The notes: generated by a model from the sequence alone, not told the origin. A stretch of 56,258 nucleotides of DNA from an uncultured Bacilli bacterium (GCA_944371325.1 CALVXO010000010.1:1-56258); one strand, 5' to 3'; shown: positions 41,593 through 51,836, numbered from the stretch's first letter. Numbers and translations: made by a program.

Positions 41593-42036
41593 ATGAAAGA
41601 AGAAATTTTAGCTCGAAATCCTAATTTTGAAGATGAATTTAGAGATTTAGTTAGTTTGGACGGTATGAGATATTTTTATCATGTAACTAATCAAAATGGA
41701 GATGAAATATGTAACGAAGGATTATATTTAGTTGAGAATAGATTAGATTCTACTACTATTGAAATACCACAAGAATTTATTGATGATCCAATTAACTATT
41801 GCTTACAAGAAAATGGTGATAATTATAGAAAAAATCCTAATATTATTTTATTAGGAATCCCTGAAGAAGATGTAAAATATGCAATAGTAAAAAATTATAA
41901 TAAACCTAAAGATTGGAATCAAGATGAACCACCATTATATGTGATTCCTGCTAATTATGTTATTGGTTATATCAATAATAATTTTGATATTATAACTAAT
42001 GAACAATATGAATTTTTAAATGAACATTACCTATAA
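41593..42036 (+). CDS. Unknown 147-residue protein
   Basis: A 147-residue acidic protein: a helix, then FYHVTNQNGDEICNEGLYLV, and YVIPANYVIGYI near the end. The N-terminal HVT...GL pattern recalls ADP-ribosyltransferase or RNA 2'-phosphotransferase folds, but no catalytic set can be confirmed. A GGTGATA site precedes the ATG, and the gene ends at its own terminator next to rplQ. It is transcribed opposite to the ribosomal operon. Confidence 0.7.
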   Translation: MKEEILARNPNFEDEFRDLVSLDGMRYFYHVTNQNGDEICNEGLYLVENRLDSTTIEIPQEFIDDPINYCLQENGDNYRKNPNIILLGIPEEDVKYAIVKNYNKPKDWNQDEPPLYVIPANYVIGYINNNFDIITNEQYEFLNEHYL

Positions 42037-42054
42037 ACTTCAATTATGAAGTTT
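42035..42054 (+). terminator. Terminator of the 147-residue gene
   Basis: A 7-bp stem (AAACTTC 42035-42041 with GAAGTTT 42048-42054) followed by T on the plus strand; it overlaps the stop codon. Confidence 0.8.
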
Positions 42055-42069
42055 TTTTATTAATTAAAA

Positions 42070-42091
42070 AAGATGCATTATTTTGCATCTT
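42070..42091 (-). terminator. Terminator of the S10-spc-alpha operon
   Basis: An 8-bp perfect stem (AAGATGCA 42070-42077 with TGCATCTT 42084-42091), followed by T6 on the minus strand. The rplQ stop (42078) lies in its loop. Confidence 0.85.
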
Positions 42092-42434
42092 CCTCAACTA
42101 ATTCTAAAATAACCATTAACGCATCATCACCACGACGTTCATCAAGTTTTAATATTCTAGTGTATCCACCATTACGTTTAGCGTAACGAGGAGCTAAAAC
42201 ATCGAATACTTTTTTAACTGCTTCACTATCGTTATGTAAGAATGCTAAAGCTTGTCTACGTGAAACTAAAGTTCCTTTTTTACCATATGAAATCATTTTA
42301 TCAACAAAATTACGAACTTCTTTAGCTCTTGTTTCTGTTGTAGTAATTTTTTCATTCATAATTAAGTCTTTAGTTAAATTAGCTAGCATACTTCTTCTGT
42401 GTTTATTAGTACGTCCTAATTTTCTATAAGCCAT
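42078..42434 (-). CDS. rplQ: 50S ribosomal protein L17
   Basis: A 118-residue L17 with the family opening ([18 protein letters not shown]) and the conserved [16 protein letters not shown] near the C terminus. It is the last gene of the operon, 10 bases after rpoA, and ends in the terminator. In most Firmicutes the ecfA genes follow directly; here a four-gene insert lies between. Confidence 0.98.
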   Translation of the reverse strand: MAYRKLGRTNKHRRSMLANLTKDLIMNEKITTTETRAKEVRNFVDKMISYGKKGTLVSRRQALAFLHNDSEAVKKVFDVLAPRYAKRNGGYTRILKLDERRGDDALMVILELVEEDAK

Positions 42435-42444
42435 AAATTACCTC

Positions 42445-43395
42445 CTAGTCTTCTTCACGGAATCTAAGTCCCATACTCTTAATCTTATCAATAACTTCTT
42501 TTAATGATTTCTTACCTAAATTACGTATTTTCATCATTTCAAGTTCTGATTTTGCTGTCAAATCACCTAAAGTATTAATATTAGCTCTTTTTAAACAATT
42601 AAATGCTCTTACAGAGAACTCTAAATCTTCGATTGGAGTTTCTAATTTCTTTAATCTACTATCTTCTTCTTTAGCAGACATAATACCAGTCATATCAGCT
42701 ATTTCACTTAAATCTAATAATACATTTAAATGTTCAATTAAAATTTTAGATCCTAAAGCTATAGCTTCTTCTGGTCTTAAAGAACCATTTGTATAAACAC
42801 TTAATATTAATTTATCATAATTAGCATCTTGACCAACACGAGCATTATCTACTTCATAACTGATTCTTTCAATTGGAGAATATAAAGCATCAATTGGAAT
42901 ATAACCTAATTTATTATTTTCAATAAATTTCTTATTTTCATTTCCTGGAACATATCCTCTACCATTGCTCACTATTAATTCCATATCAAGTTTTCCACCT
43001 TTAGCTAAAGTAGCAATAACTTGATCTTTGTTAATTATTTCAACGTCAGCATCAGTTTCAATATCTCCTGCTGTTACAACTCCTTCAGTATCAGCATGTA
43101 AATGTAATACCTTATCTTCTTCAGTATTGTTTTTAATTACAACACTTTTTAAGTTTAATATAATTGAAGTTACATCTTCTACTACACCATCAATTGCTTG
43201 AAATTCATGCATAACACCATCTATTTTAACAGCTACTATTGCACTTCCTGGCATACTTGATAACATAACTCTTCTTAATGCATTACCTAAAGTAGTTCCG
43301 AATCCTCTTTCAAGTGGTTCAAGTTCAAATTTTCCATAATTACTATTTTCAACATATTCAGTTATTTTATATGTTGGTTTTTCAAATTTTAGCAT
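42445..43395 (-). CDS. rpoA: RNA polymerase alpha subunit
   Basis: A 316-residue alpha subunit. The N-terminal domain (about 1-230) includes the dimerisation and assembly motifs FELEPLERGFGTTLGNALRR and the acidic insert; the C-terminal domain (about 250-310) has the helix-hairpin-helix (IRNLGKKSLKEVIDKI) that contacts UP elements and activators. It scaffolds the polymerase core. It follows rpsK by 19 bases, and there is no rpsD between them, as in Bacillus. Confidence 0.98.
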   Translation of the reverse strand: MLKFEKPTYKITEYVENSNYGKFELEPLERGFGTTLGNALRRVMLSSMPGSAIVAVKIDGVMHEFQAIDGVVEDVTSIILNLKSVVIKNNTEEDKVLHLHADTEGVVTAGDIETDADVEIINKDQVIATLAKGGKLDMELIVSNGRGYVPGNENKKFIENNKLGYIPIDALYSPIERISYEVDNARVGQDANYDKLILSVYTNGSLRPEEAIALGSKILIEHLNVLLDLSEIADMTGIMSAKEEDSRLKKLETPIEDLEFSVRAFNCLKRANINTLGDLTAKSELEMMKIRNLGKKSLKEVIDKIKSMGLRFREED

Positions 43396-43414
43396 CTATT
43401 AACCCTCCTTTTAA

Positions 43415-43798
43415 TTATCCTCTTGGACGTTTTGGTGGACGGCATCCGTTGTGTGGAATTGGTGTTACATCAGAAATAGATGTAATTTCTAATCCAGCAG
43501 TTTGTAATGAACGAATTGCTGTTTCTCTACCTGAACCCAATCCTTTAACATATACTTCTACTTTTTTCATTCCCATATCAGCAGCAGCTTTACCTGCAGC
43601 TTCAGCAGACATACCTGCAGCAAATGGAGTAGATTTTTTACTTCCTTTAAAACCTAAAGTTCCAGCAGAAGCCCAACTAATTACGTTTCCATCCATATCA
43701 CTTATTGAAACAATTGTGTTATTAAAAGTTGAATGAATATATGCTTTCCCTTCTGGGACATTCTTTTTAACTTTTCTTTTTCTTGCTTTATAAGCCAT
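43415..43798 (-). CDS. rpsK: 30S ribosomal protein S11
   Basis: A 127-residue S11: [33 protein letters not shown] and the C-terminal [18 protein letters not shown] are standard. It forms part of the platform near the mRNA exit. A GGAGG site precedes the ATG, 22 bases after the rpsM stop. Confidence 0.98.
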   Translation of the reverse strand: MAYKARKRKVKKNVPEGKAYIHSTFNNTIVSISDMDGNVISWASAGTLGFKGSKKSTPFAAGMSAEAAGKAAADMGMKKVEVYVKGLGSGRETAIRSLQTAGLEITSISDVTPIPHNGCRPPKRPRG

Positions 43799-43820
43799 AA
43801 TTTAACCTCCTTTTAAAGCA

Positions 43821-44186
43821 TTATTTTTTCTTATTAGCTACTACTTTACCTTTACCTTTACGAGTACGAGCATTTCTATTAGTTCTTTGTCCTCTTACAG
43901 GTAAACCTTTTTTATGACGAGTTCCTTGATAACTATTAATTTCCATTTTAGTTTTAATATTCATACTAACTTCACGTCTTAAATCACCTTCAGTAGTATA
44001 TTTATTAACTTCGTCACGAATTCTAGCTAATTCATCAGTATTTAAATCTTTTGCTCTTTTATCAATATCAACATTAGCATCCTTTAAAATTTGGTTTGAT
44101 AAATTTCTACCAATTCCATAAATATAAGTTAATGCGATTTCAATTCTTTTATTATCTGGTATATCTACACCTTTAATACGTGCCAT
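43821..44186 (-). CDS. rpsM: 30S ribosomal protein S13
   Basis: A 121-residue S13 with a helix-two-turn-helix ([17 protein letters not shown]) and the C-terminal [19 protein letters not shown] that touches the P-site tRNA and L5 bridge. It begins 14 bases after rpmJ. Confidence 0.98.
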   Translation of the reverse strand: MARIKGVDIPDNKRIEIALTYIYGIGRNLSNQILKDANVDIDKRAKDLNTDELARIRDEVNKYTTEGDLRREVSMNIKTKMEINSYQGTRHKKGLPVRGQRTNRNARTRKGKGKVVANKKK

Positions 44187-44200
44187 ATAAACACCTCCTA

Positions 44201-44314
44201 TTAACCTTGTCTTTGTTTGTGTTTAGGGTTAGAGCATATAACATATACTTTTCCCTTACGTCTGATTATCTTACATTTATCACACATTTTTTTAACTGAT
44301 GGTTTTACTTTCAT
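44201..44314 (-). CDS. rpmJ: 50S ribosomal protein L36 (zinc-binding form)
   Basis: A 37-codon gene between infA and rpsM, reading [16 protein letters not shown] and continuing to [11 protein letters not shown]. The CxxC...C...H zinc ligands are intact, so this is the zinc-dependent C+ form. A GGAGG site precedes the ATG at 44314 and the stop is TAA at 44201. Confidence 0.95.
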   Translation of the reverse strand: MKVKPSVKKMCDKCKIIRRKGKVYVICSNPKHKQRQG

Positions 44315-44328
44315 AATATTCCCTCCTA

Positions 44329-44544
44329 CTATTTTCGGTAAGTAATTCGCCCGCGTGTTAAATCGTATGGTGAAAGTTCAACAACTACTGTATCACCTGT
44401 TAAAATGCGAATTTTACTAGTTCGGATTTTACCAGAAACGCGAGCTATTACAGTATGTTTGTTTTCTAACTCAATCCTATATTCATTTCTAGGTAAAACA
44501 TCTATTACTTTACCTATAACTTCTATAACATCATTATTAGCCAT
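44329..44544 (-). CDS. infA: Translation initiation factor IF-1
   Basis: A 71-residue S1-like beta barrel: [32 protein letters not shown] and the terminal [11 protein letters not shown]. It blocks the ribosomal A site during initiation. It starts 4 bases after the map stop, the usual map-infA-rpmJ order. Confidence 0.97.
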   Translation of the reverse strand: MANNDVIEVIGKVIDVLPRNEYRIELENKHTVIARVSGKIRTSKIRILTGDTVVVELSPYDLTRGRITYRK

Positions 44545-44548
44545 TATA

Positions 44549-45289
44549 TCACCTCTTTGTTAAGATTTCATACCCGTCTTTTGTAACTACAATTGTATGT
44601 TCAAAATGGGCAGATGGTTTATCATCAGCAGTGATGATAGTCCAATCATCATCTAAAATATAAATGTCAGCAGTTCCTAAATTAAGCATTGGTTCAACAG
44701 CAATAACCATACCTTTTCTTAAAGTCATTCCCGTATTTTTCTTACCATAGTTTGGAACATCTGGTGATTCATGCAAATGTTTACCTACACCATGCCCAAC
44801 TAATTCTTTTACCACACCTAATTTATGTTTCAATGCATACTGTTCAATAGCATAACCTATATCACCAATTTTGATACCTGGTTTAATAACACTTAATCCT
44901 TCATATAAAGATTTTTCAGTATGCTCTAATAAATATTTTTTTTCTTCACTAATATTTCCAACTGGATAACTCCAAGCAGAGTCACCATGATAGCCTTTAT
45001 AACAAGCTCCGATATCTATTGAAATAATATCTCCTTCTTGTAATACTCTATCAGATGGAATACCATGAACTACTTCTTCATTAACCGAAGTACAAATAGA
45101 AGCAGGATAACCTTCGTAATTTAAAAATGAAGGAGTAGCATCTCTACTTATAATATAATCATAAGCAAGTTTATCTAACTCTTTAGTAGTGATACCTGGT
45201 TTAATAAATTGTTTTAAATAATTATGGGTATCACCAACTATTTGACCCGCAATTTTTAATAATTCTATTTCTTCACTTGATTTAATCAT
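44549..45289 (-). CDS. map: Methionine aminopeptidase, type I
   Basis: A 246-residue metalloprotease that trims the initiator Met from new proteins. All five metal ligands are visible: D92, D103, H166, E199 and E230, with H75 in VHGIPSD. There is no N-terminal extension. It starts 2 bases after adk ends. Confidence 0.97.
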   Translation of the reverse strand: MIKSSEEIELLKIAGQIVGDTHNYLKQFIKPGITTKELDKLAYDYIISRDATPSFLNYEGYPASICTSVNEEVVHGIPSDRVLQEGDIISIDIGACYKGYHGDSAWSYPVGNISEEKKYLLEHTEKSLYEGLSVIKPGIKIGDIGYAIEQYALKHKLGVVKELVGHGVGKHLHESPDVPNYGKKNTGMTLRKGMVIAVEPMLNLGTADIYILDDDWTIITADDKPSAHFEHTIVVTKDGYEILTKR

Positions 45290-45291
45290 AT

Positions 45292-45939
45292 CTAACCTCG
45301 ATTAATTATTTTTTCAATTTCGTTTAAAGTTCTTTCTTTACTTATACCACTACCAATTGTATATAGTTTTCCTATACTTTTAAAATAATTTACTAGTGGA
45401 TAAGTTTCATTCATAAATGTTTGATACCTTTTTTCAAAAGTTTCTAAATTATCATCAGATCTTTTACTTAAAGGACTATTACATTTATCACAAGTACCAA
45501 ATTTCTTTGGTTTACTTTCATCAATTTGATCATTATATACAGCACCACAAGTTGGACAAGATAATCTTCCAACAATTCTTTTTTGAGTAACCTCTTTAGA
45601 AGCATCTAAATAGATTACGTATCCAAGTTGCTTATTTAATTTTTCTAATAAATTCATATAACTTTCAGCTTGCGAAACATTTCTTGGAAAACCATCTAAA
45701 ATATATCCATTTTGACAATCTTCTTTAGTTATTCTTTCTTCTAAAAGTTTTAATACTAAATCATCAGATACTAAAGCACCACTTTCCATTGTCTTTTTTA
45801 CTATATCGCCCAACTCACCAGTAGCTGCTCTTAATAAATCACCTGTAGAAATATGAGGTATTTGATATTTTGAAGACAATAATTTTGCTTGAGTACCCTT
45901 ACCAGCAGCTGGTGGGGCAATTAAAATTATATCTTTCAT
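45292..45939 (-). CDS. adk: Adenylate kinase
   Basis: A 215-residue AMP kinase. The P-loop reads APPAAGKGT (residues 8-16), with Ala where the family normally has Gly at two positions. The AMP-binding DGFPRN and a four-Cys zinc LID (CPTCG...CDKC, about 128-151) are present, as in Gram-positive enzymes. It starts inside the last base of secY and is followed by map. Confidence 0.96.
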   Translation of the reverse strand: MKDIILIAPPAAGKGTQAKLLSSKYQIPHISTGDLLRAATGELGDIVKKTMESGALVSDDLVLKLLEERITKEDCQNGYILDGFPRNVSQAESYMNLLEKLNKQLGYVIYLDASKEVTQKRIVGRLSCPTCGAVYNDQIDESKPKKFGTCDKCNSPLSKRSDDNLETFEKRYQTFMNETYPLVNYFKSIGKLYTIGSGISKERTLNEIEKIINRG

Positions 45940-47207
45940 TATCTTCTTCCTTTTCTATAACTTCTACTTTGTAATTGACTTTCTAATTGTTTGTAAGTTT
46001 CTAAAGCAACACCTACAACAATCAATAATCCTGTTCCACCGATTGATACATTTCCAGATAATCCTGAAAATAAACCAAATATAACAGGAATACCAGCTAA
46101 AATAGCTAAAAATAAAGCTCCAACTACAGTTATTCTACTAATTACATAGCTAATATATTCTGTAGTTTCTTTACCTGGTCTTACTCCTGGAATAAACCCA
46201 CCATTTTTACTTAAATTATCACTCATTTCACTTGGCTTAATTTGCATAAATGTGTAGAAATAAGCGAATACAAATATTAAGATAATATATAGTGAAAATC
46301 CAGTAGCACTAGTCATTGACAAATATTGATTAACAAAATTTGTAAATGCTTCTTTTTTAATAAATGTTGCTATAAATGATGGTATTGATATTAAAGCTGA
46401 AGAGAAAATTACTGGCATAACACCTGCAGAATTTAGTTTAAATGGAATGTAGTTTTGTCTACCACCAAATGTACTATTAGATTTATTAGCGTATTGAACG
46501 TTAATTCTTCTCTCTGCTCCTTCAACATAAACAACACCTAATGTAATAGCAATATAAACTATAACATATAATACAAATAATAATGTTCCTGTTAATGTTC
46601 CTTCACTAGTTAATTGACTAAAAGCAGAAACAAACATTGTTGGCATACTTGAAATAATACCAGCCATGATGATTAATGAAATACCATTACCAATTCCTTT
46701 AGCAGTAATTTGATCACCTATCCATAATAATAGACAAGTACCTGCTGTTAAAACTAAAGCAAATTGTAAATAATCAATATTTAATATTCCACTACCTGCA
46801 CTACCTAGGAAAGCAAATGAATAAATATATCCTTGAACAAAAGCTAAAGCAATACCACAAATACGAGTTATTTTATTTAATTCGTTTCTTCCAGTACCAC
46901 CTTGATTTTTAAGTTCTGATAAATAAGGAATAATATCCATTGCTAAAATTTGAATAATAATTGATGCAGTGATATATGGCATAACACCTAGTGCAAATAT
47001 AGAAAATTGTCCTAAGGCTCCACCACCCATAACATTAATTAATTCCAAAAATCCTAATTGTGTAACACCTAATTGATATTTATCAATACCTGGAACAATT
47101 ATTGCTTTTCCTAGTACAAAGACAAATAAACAAGCTAAGGTGAACAATATTCTTTTTTGAATATCCTTATTTTTTGCATTAAATATTTGCTTAATAGTTG
47201 CAAACAT
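45939..47207 (-). CDS. secY: Protein translocase subunit SecY
   Basis: A 422-residue membrane channel protein with ten predicted helices. Recognisable parts are the plug region GGGALGQFSIFALGVMPYI, the ITAKGIGNGISLIIMAGI segment and the C5 loop RPGKETTEYI that receives SecA. It conducts secreted proteins with SecE and SecG. It is one base after rplO, in the spc operon. Confidence 0.97.
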   Translation of the reverse strand: MFATIKQIFNAKNKDIQKRILFTLACLFVFVLGKAIIVPGIDKYQLGVTQLGFLELINVMGGGALGQFSIFALGVMPYITASIIIQILAMDIIPYLSELKNQGGTGRNELNKITRICGIALAFVQGYIYSFAFLGSAGSGILNIDYLQFALVLTAGTCLLLWIGDQITAKGIGNGISLIIMAGIISSMPTMFVSAFSQLTSEGTLTGTLLFVLYVIVYIAITLGVVYVEGAERRINVQYANKSNSTFGGRQNYIPFKLNSAGVMPVIFSSALISIPSFIATFIKKEAFTNFVNQYLSMTSATGFSLYIILIFVFAYFYTFMQIKPSEMSDNLSKNGGFIPGVRPGKETTEYISYVISRITVVGALFLAILAGIPVIFGLFSGLSGNVSIGGTGLLIVVGVALETYKQLESQLQSRSYRKGRR

Positions 47208-47208
47208 T

Positions 47209-47652
47209 TTAAATCACCTCTGTTTTTCCACCATTACTTTCAATTTCTCTTTGTGCACTACTAGAAAATTTATGTGCTTTTACAGTTAGTTTTTTAGTTA
47301 ATTTACCATTACCTAATACTTTAATACCATCTAATTGGTTTTTAATTAATCCCATTTCTCTTAATAATTCAGGAGTAACAACTGCTCCATCTTCAAATCT
47401 ATTTAAATCACTTAAGTTAATAGTTGCATATTCAGTTTTAAATCTAGCGTTAGTAAATCCTCTTTTTGGTAATCTACGGAATAAAGGTAATTGTCCACCT
47501 TCAAAACCTGGTCTAACTCCACCGCCTGAACGAGCGTTTTGTCCTTTATGACCTTTACCACTAGTTTTTCCTAATCCACTACCTGGTCCACGTCCTACAC
47601 GTTTTCTTGTAGTTGTAGCACCTTCGTTTGGTTGCATTGTATGTAGTTTCAT
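47209..47652 (-). CDS. rplO: 50S ribosomal protein L15
   Basis: A 147-residue L15 with the long Gly/Arg/Lys-rich N-terminal extension ([23 protein letters not shown]) that reaches into 23S rRNA. The start overlaps the last base of rpsE; there is no rpmD between rpsE and rplO. Confidence 0.97.
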   Translation of the reverse strand: MKLHTMQPNEGATTTRKRVGRGPGSGLGKTSGKGHKGQNARSGGGVRPGFEGGQLPLFRRLPKRGFTNARFKTEYATINLSDLNRFEDGAVVTPELLREMGLIKNQLDGIKVLGNGKLTKKLTVKAHKFSSSAQREIESNGGKTEVI

Positions 47653-48155
47653 TACATTATCTCCTCAACTTTTTTTCCTCTTAATTTAGCAACTTCTTCA
47701 ACTGTTCTTTGTGATCTTAAAGCTTTTAATGTAGCATAAGCCATATTAACTTTAGTATTTGATCCAAGTGATTTAGATAAGATATTTTTAACACCAGCTA
47801 ATTCTACTACTGCTCTTACAGCACCACCAGCTTTAACTCCGGTACCATCACAAGCAGGTTTAAGTAAAATCTTACTTGCTCCTTCAACACCAGTTGCTTC
47901 ATGTGGGATTGTTCCATTAACAACTGATACATTAACTACGTTTTTAGTAGCAGCTGCAACAGCTTTTTTAATTGCATCAGGTACTTCATTAGCTTTACCT
48001 GTTCCAATTCCAACGCGACCTTTACGATCTCCTACTGCTACAGTAGCTGAAAAACGGAAATGACGACCACCTTTAGTTACTTTAGTAACTCGACCAATAT
48101 TGATAATTTCTTCATCAAATTGTTTTGGGCGTGGTTCTCTTCTTGTTTTTTCCAT
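47652..48155 (-). CDS. rpsE: 30S ribosomal protein S5
   Basis: A 167-residue S5: [35 protein letters not shown] and [10 protein letters not shown] are conserved fidelity-related blocks. It begins 10 bases after rplR. Confidence 0.97.
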   Translation of the reverse strand: MEKTRREPRPKQFDEEIINIGRVTKVTKGGRHFRFSATVAVGDRKGRVGIGTGKANEVPDAIKKAVAAATKNVVNVSVVNGTIPHEATGVEGASKILLKPACDGTGVKAGGAVRAVVELAGVKNILSKSLGSNTKVNMAYATLKALRSQRTVEEVAKLRGKKVEEIM

Positions 48156-48165
48156 AATTCCCTCC

Positions 48166-48528
48166 TTAAAATTCTAATCCATTTGCACGTGCTGCATCAG
48201 CTAATGCTTTTACACGTCCATGATAAAGGTATCCCCCTCTATCAAATTGTACTTTTGTAATTTTTAATTTATTTGCTCTTTTAGCTAAAAGTTCTCCTAC
48301 TTTAGTAGCTGCTTCGATGTTTGAACCATTTTCTAATTTAAGTTCTTTATCGATTGAAGAAGCACTAACTAAAGTTACACCTTTAGTATCATCAATGATT
48401 TGAGCAAAAATGTTGCTATTACTTCTAAATACATTTAATCTTGGGCATTCACTAGTACCTTTTACTTTGTTTCTAACACGAGTATGTCTAGCAACACGGG
48501 CAACATTTCTTGATTCTTTTTTAATCAT
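48166..48528 (-). CDS. rplR: 50S ribosomal protein L18
   Basis: A 120-residue L18 that binds 5S r[27 protein letters not shown] at the N terminus and [20 protein letters not shown] near the end. Confidence 0.97.
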   Translation of the reverse strand: MIKKESRNVARVARHTRVRNKVKGTSECPRLNVFRSNSNIFAQIIDDTKGVTLVSASSIDKELKLENGSNIEAATKVGELLAKRANKLKITKVQFDRGGYLYHGRVKALADAARANGLEF

Positions 48529-48547
48529 TTTAACGTCTCCTATCTAA

Positions 48548-49081
48548 TTATTTAGCAGCTTTTTTACCAACTTTACGGATAATGTGTTCATCAGTATAAC
48601 GAATACCTTTTCCTTTGTATGGTTCTGGTTGTCTAATTTTACGAACGTTAGCTGCGAATTCTCCAACTAGTTGTTTATCTGCTCCTCTTACAAATAATTC
48701 TGTATTACTTGGAACTTCTAATTTAATTCCATCAGGAATTTTTACTTCAACTGGATGAGAATAACCTGCAGTTACTACTAAGTTGTTACCTTTTAAATTA
48801 AAACGATATCCAACTCCAACTGCTTCTAATTTTTTTTCAAATCCTTCACTAACACCAATAATCATATTTTTAATATTAGCATTAGCAGTACCGTGAAAAT
48901 TCTTGTAGTTATCGTTATCTCTTTTAACAACTACTTGATTTTCGTTTACTTCAACAGTAATATGATCATTAACAGTAGTAGAAAGTTCACCTTTTGGTCC
49001 TTTAACTGTTACTTTTTTTCCATCAACTGTTAAAGTTACGTTACTAGGAATAGTTAATATTTTATTTCCTATACGACTCAT
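48548..49081 (-). CDS. rplF: 50S ribosomal protein L6
   Basis: A 177-residue L6 with its two repeated domains: N-terminal SRIGNKILTIPSNV and C-terminal GEFAANVRKIRQPEPYKGKGIRY, next to the factor-binding site. Confidence 0.97.
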   Translation of the reverse strand: MSRIGNKILTIPSNVTLTVDGKKVTVKGPKGELSTTVNDHITVEVNENQVVVKRDNDNYKNFHGTANANIKNMIIGVSEGFEKKLEAVGVGYRFNLKGNNLVVTAGYSHPVEVKIPDGIKLEVPSNTELFVRGADKQLVGEFAANVRKIRQPEPYKGKGIRYTDEHIIRKVGKKAAK

Positions 49082-49096
49082 TGTATCAATTCCTTT

Positions 49097-49489
49097 CTAC
49101 CAAATGTAAGCTAATACTTCGCCACCTAAGTTAGCAGCTTTAGCATCTTTACCTGTCATAATTCCTTTTGATGTAGATATAATAGCAATACCTAATCCAT
49201 TTAATACTCTTGGTATTTCATCAGATTTAGCGTAAACTCTTAATCCTGGTTTAGATATTCTCTTTAATCCTGTAATAACTCTTTCTTTGTTATTATATTT
49301 TAAATTTAAGACAATAATATCTTGAACATTATTTTTCTTAATTTTATAGTCGTTGATAAATCCTTCATTTTTTAAGATTTTAGCTATTTCAACTTTAACT
49401 TTTGATGAAGGTATTTCAACTTCTTTATATCGCATAGTATTCGCATTACGAATACGAGTTAACATATCTGCGATTGGATCTGTTACCAT
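49097..49489 (-). CDS. rpsH: 30S ribosomal protein S8
   Basis: A 130-residue S8: [15 protein letters not shown] and the C-terminal [15 protein letters not shown] motif. It binds 16S rRNA in the platform and in many bacteria also represses the spc operon. Confidence 0.97.
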   Translation of the reverse strand: MVTDPIADMLTRIRNANTMRYKEVEIPSSKVKVEIAKILKNEGFINDYKIKKNNVQDIIVLNLKYNNKERVITGLKRISKPGLRVYAKSDEIPRVLNGLGIAIISTSKGIMTGKDAKAANLGGEVLAYIW

Positions 49490-49504
49490 ATAATCCTCCT
49501 TTTC

Positions 49505-49690
49505 TTACCAACTTGATTTTTTAACACCTGGTATTTGTCCTTTGTAAGCTAATTCTCTAAAGCAAATTCTACAAATTCCATATTTTTTAAGTACAGCATG
49601 TGGTCTTCCACAAATACTACATCTTGTATATTTACGAACTTTGAATTTTGGCTTACGACTAGCTTTAATAATCATGCTTTTTTTAGCCAT
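49505..49690 (-). CDS. rpsN: 30S ribosomal protein S14, type Z
   Basis: A 61-residue zinc-binding S14 with CxxC...CxxC in [20 protein letters not shown]. The short, zinc form is the usual Firmicutes spc-operon version. Confidence 0.97.
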   Translation of the reverse strand: MAKKSMIIKASRKPKFKVRKYTRCSICGRPHAVLKKYGICRICFRELAYKGQIPGVKKSSW

Positions 49691-49699
49691 AATCTCCTC

Positions 49700-50239
49700 C
49701 TATTTTTTAAATGGCATTCCAAAACCTTTTAATAGATCATGAGCTTCTTCATTAGTTTTAGCAGTAGTTACGAATACAATATCCATACCTCTTACTTTTA
49801 CTACATCATCATAGTTAATTTCAGAGAATATTAATTGTTCAGTTAAACCTAATGTGTAATTTCCACGACCATCGAATGATTTGTTAGATAAACCTCTAAA
49901 GTCTCTTACACGTGGTAATGTAATACTAATTAATTTATCTAAGAAGTTATACATATTTTCACCACGTAATGTTACTTTACATCCGATAGCTTGACCTTCT
50001 CTAATTTTAAATCCTGCTATAGCTTTTTTAGCTTTAGTTGCAACTGGTTTTTGACCTGTAATAATTTCTAAGTCTTTCATAGCTGCTTCTAACATTTTAC
50101 TATTATGTGAAGCATCTCCAACACCCATATTAACAACTATTTTATCTAATTTTGGAACTTCCATAACACTTTTATAATTATATTTTGATTGTAATTCTTT
50201 TACAATTTCGTTATTATACTTTTCTCTTAGGCGGTTCAT
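49700..50239 (-). CDS. rplE: 50S ribosomal protein L5
   Basis: A 179-residue L5 with [16 protein letters not shown] and [20 protein letters not shown], the 5S rRNA and P-site tRNA contact. The frame starts with MNRLREKY behind GGAGGG. Confidence 0.97.
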   Translation of the reverse strand: MNRLREKYNNEIVKELQSKYNYKSVMEVPKLDKIVVNMGVGDASHNSKMLEAAMKDLEIITGQKPVATKAKKAIAGFKIREGQAIGCKVTLRGENMYNFLDKLISITLPRVRDFRGLSNKSFDGRGNYTLGLTEQLIFSEINYDDVVKVRGMDIVFVTTAKTNEEAHDLLKGFGMPFKK

Positions 50240-50253
50240 AATACCCTCCTTCC

Positions 50254-50562
50254 TTAATCAAGATTTTCGTTAGATTTTTTAGCAACTCTAACTTTTTTTC
50301 CTGCTTTATTGGTAGTATGGCCTATGCGAGTAGGTTTTTTTGTTTTTGGGTCTATTATCATAACATTTGAAGCATCAATAGCAGCTTCTCTTTCAACGAT
50401 AGATCCAGATTCTTGACCATTTGGTTTAAGATGTTTTTTAACCATATTAACGCCTTCAACAACTACTTTATTTTCGTTTTTTAAAGTTTTAATAATAGTT
50501 CCTTCTTTACCTTTACTCTTTCCGGCGATAACAACTACTTTATCTCCTGTTTTTAATTTCAT
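50254..50562 (-). CDS. rplX: 50S ribosomal protein L24
   Basis: A 102-residue KOW-domain protein ([20 protein letters not shown]) that nucleates large-subunit assembly. The Lys-rich C terminus is standard. Confidence 0.96.
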   Translation of the reverse strand: MKLKTGDKVVVIAGKSKGKEGTIIKTLKNENKVVVEGVNMVKKHLKPNGQESGSIVEREAAIDASNVMIIDPKTKKPTRIGHTTNKAGKKVRVAKKSNENLD

Positions 50563-50571
50563 AGTTTCCTC

Positions 50572-50940
50572 CTATAACACTTCTTTTGCTAGTGATACAA
50601 TTTTCATGAAATCTTTATCACGTAATTCACGTGCTACTGGACCGAAAACACGAGTTCCAACTGGACTCTTATCATCTTTAATAATAACGCAAGCATTATC
50701 ATCAAATTTTATATAAGAACCATCTTCGCGTCTTAATCCGAATTTACTTCTAACAACAACAGCCTTGACAACTTTTCCTTTACCAACTGTTCCGTTAGGA
50801 GTAGCATTTTTTACAGTTCCAACAACTATATCACCAATATTACCTGTCTTAACTTTGCTGCCACCTAATACTCTAATTACAGAAATTTCTCTTGCACCTG
50901 AGTTATCGGCAACTTTAAGACGACTTTCTTGTTGAATCAT
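50572..50940 (-). CDS. rplN: 50S ribosomal protein L14
   Basis: A 122-residue L14: [19 protein letters not shown] at the start and [19 protein letters not shown] at the end are fully conserved. Confidence 0.98.
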   Translation of the reverse strand: MIQQESRLKVADNSGAREISVIRVLGGSKVKTGNIGDIVVGTVKNATPNGTVGKGKVVKAVVVRSKFGLRREDGSYIKFDDNACVIIKDDKSPVGTRVFGPVARELRDKDFMKIVSLAKEVL

Positions 50941-50959
50941 AATTAATCCTCCTTATCAA

Positions 50960-51214
50960 TTATAAGATAATTGCTTTTTCTACCACTTCAACTAATCTAT
51001 AACGTTTAGTTTTTGATAATGGTCTTGTTTCTTGAATTCGAACAGTGTCACCAACGACTGCTTCGTTTTTTGGATCATGTGCAGCATATTTTTTAGAATA
51101 TTTAACACGTTTTCCATATTTGCTATCTTTTTTATATGTTTCTACTAATACTGTGATTGTTTTATCACATGAGTTACTAACAACTTTACCAATTAATTCA
51201 CGTCTATTTTCCAT
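50960..51214 (-). CDS. rpsQ: 30S ribosomal protein S17
   Basis: An 84-residue OB-fold protein: [17 protein letters not shown] and [19 protein letters not shown]. It binds 16S rRNA early in assembly. Confidence 0.97.
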   Translation of the reverse strand: MENRRELIGKVVSNSCDKTITVLVETYKKDSKYGKRVKYSKKYAAHDPKNEAVVGDTVRIQETRPLSKTKRYRLVEVVEKAIIL

Positions 51215-51223
51215 AGTTACCTC

Positions 51224-51418
51224 CTAATCATTAAGTTCGCGTTCACGAATAATAGTTTTCATTTTAGCGACTAACTTTCTTAATTCTTTGATTCTTGAAG
51301 GTTTTTCAAGATTTCCAGTTGCTTGGCTAAAACGTAAATTGAATAATTCTTCTTTATATTCTTCGATTTTTTTGTTTAATTCTTCTGTTGACATTTCTCT
51401 AATATCTTTAGTTTTCAC
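51224..51418 (-). CDS. rpmC: 50S ribosomal protein L29
   Basis: A 64-residue helical protein ([17 protein letters not shown], then [13 protein letters not shown]). The frame runs upstream to 51475, but the family length and the AAGGATGG site support the GTG at 51418. It overlaps the end of rplP by 11 bases. Confidence 0.95.
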   Translation of the reverse strand: MKTKDIREMSTEELNKKIEEYKEELFNLRFSQATGNLEKPSRIKELRKLVAKMKTIIRERELND

Positions 51419-51836
51419 GTTTTTCACCATCCTTTTTAACAAATTTACATTTAATTGGTAATTTGTGCATAGCAAGTCTTAATGCTTCTCTAGCAACTTC
51501 TTCTGAAACACCAGCGATTTCAAATAAAATCTTATTTTTCTTAACAACTGCAACCCACATTTCTGGTTGACCTTTACCTTTACCCATACGAGTTTCTAGA
51601 GGTATTCTAGTTAATGATAAGTGAGGGAAAATATTTACCCAAACTTTTCCACCACGTTTCATGTAACGAGTCATAGCAACACGAGCTGCTTCAATTTGTT
51701 GTTGTGTGATCCAAGCTCCTTCCATAGCTTGTAATCCATATTCACCAAAGTGTAATTCTGTATTACCTTTAGCTAATCCATCATAAGGTAATCTATGAGG
51801 ACGACGGTATTTAGTTCTTTTTGGTATTACGGCCAT
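51408..51836 (-). CDS. rplP: 50S ribosomal protein L16
   Basis: A 142-residue L16: [26 protein letters not shown] and [17 protein letters not shown]. It sits near the tRNA path. It starts inside the end of rpsC (26-base overlap). Confidence 0.97.
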   Translation of the reverse strand: MAVIPKRTKYRRPHRLPYDGLAKGNTELHFGEYGLQAMEGAWITQQQIEAARVAMTRYMKRGGKVWVNIFPHLSLTRIPLETRMGKGKGQPEMWVAVVKKNKILFEIAGVSEEVAREALRLAMHKLPIKCKFVKKDGEKREN

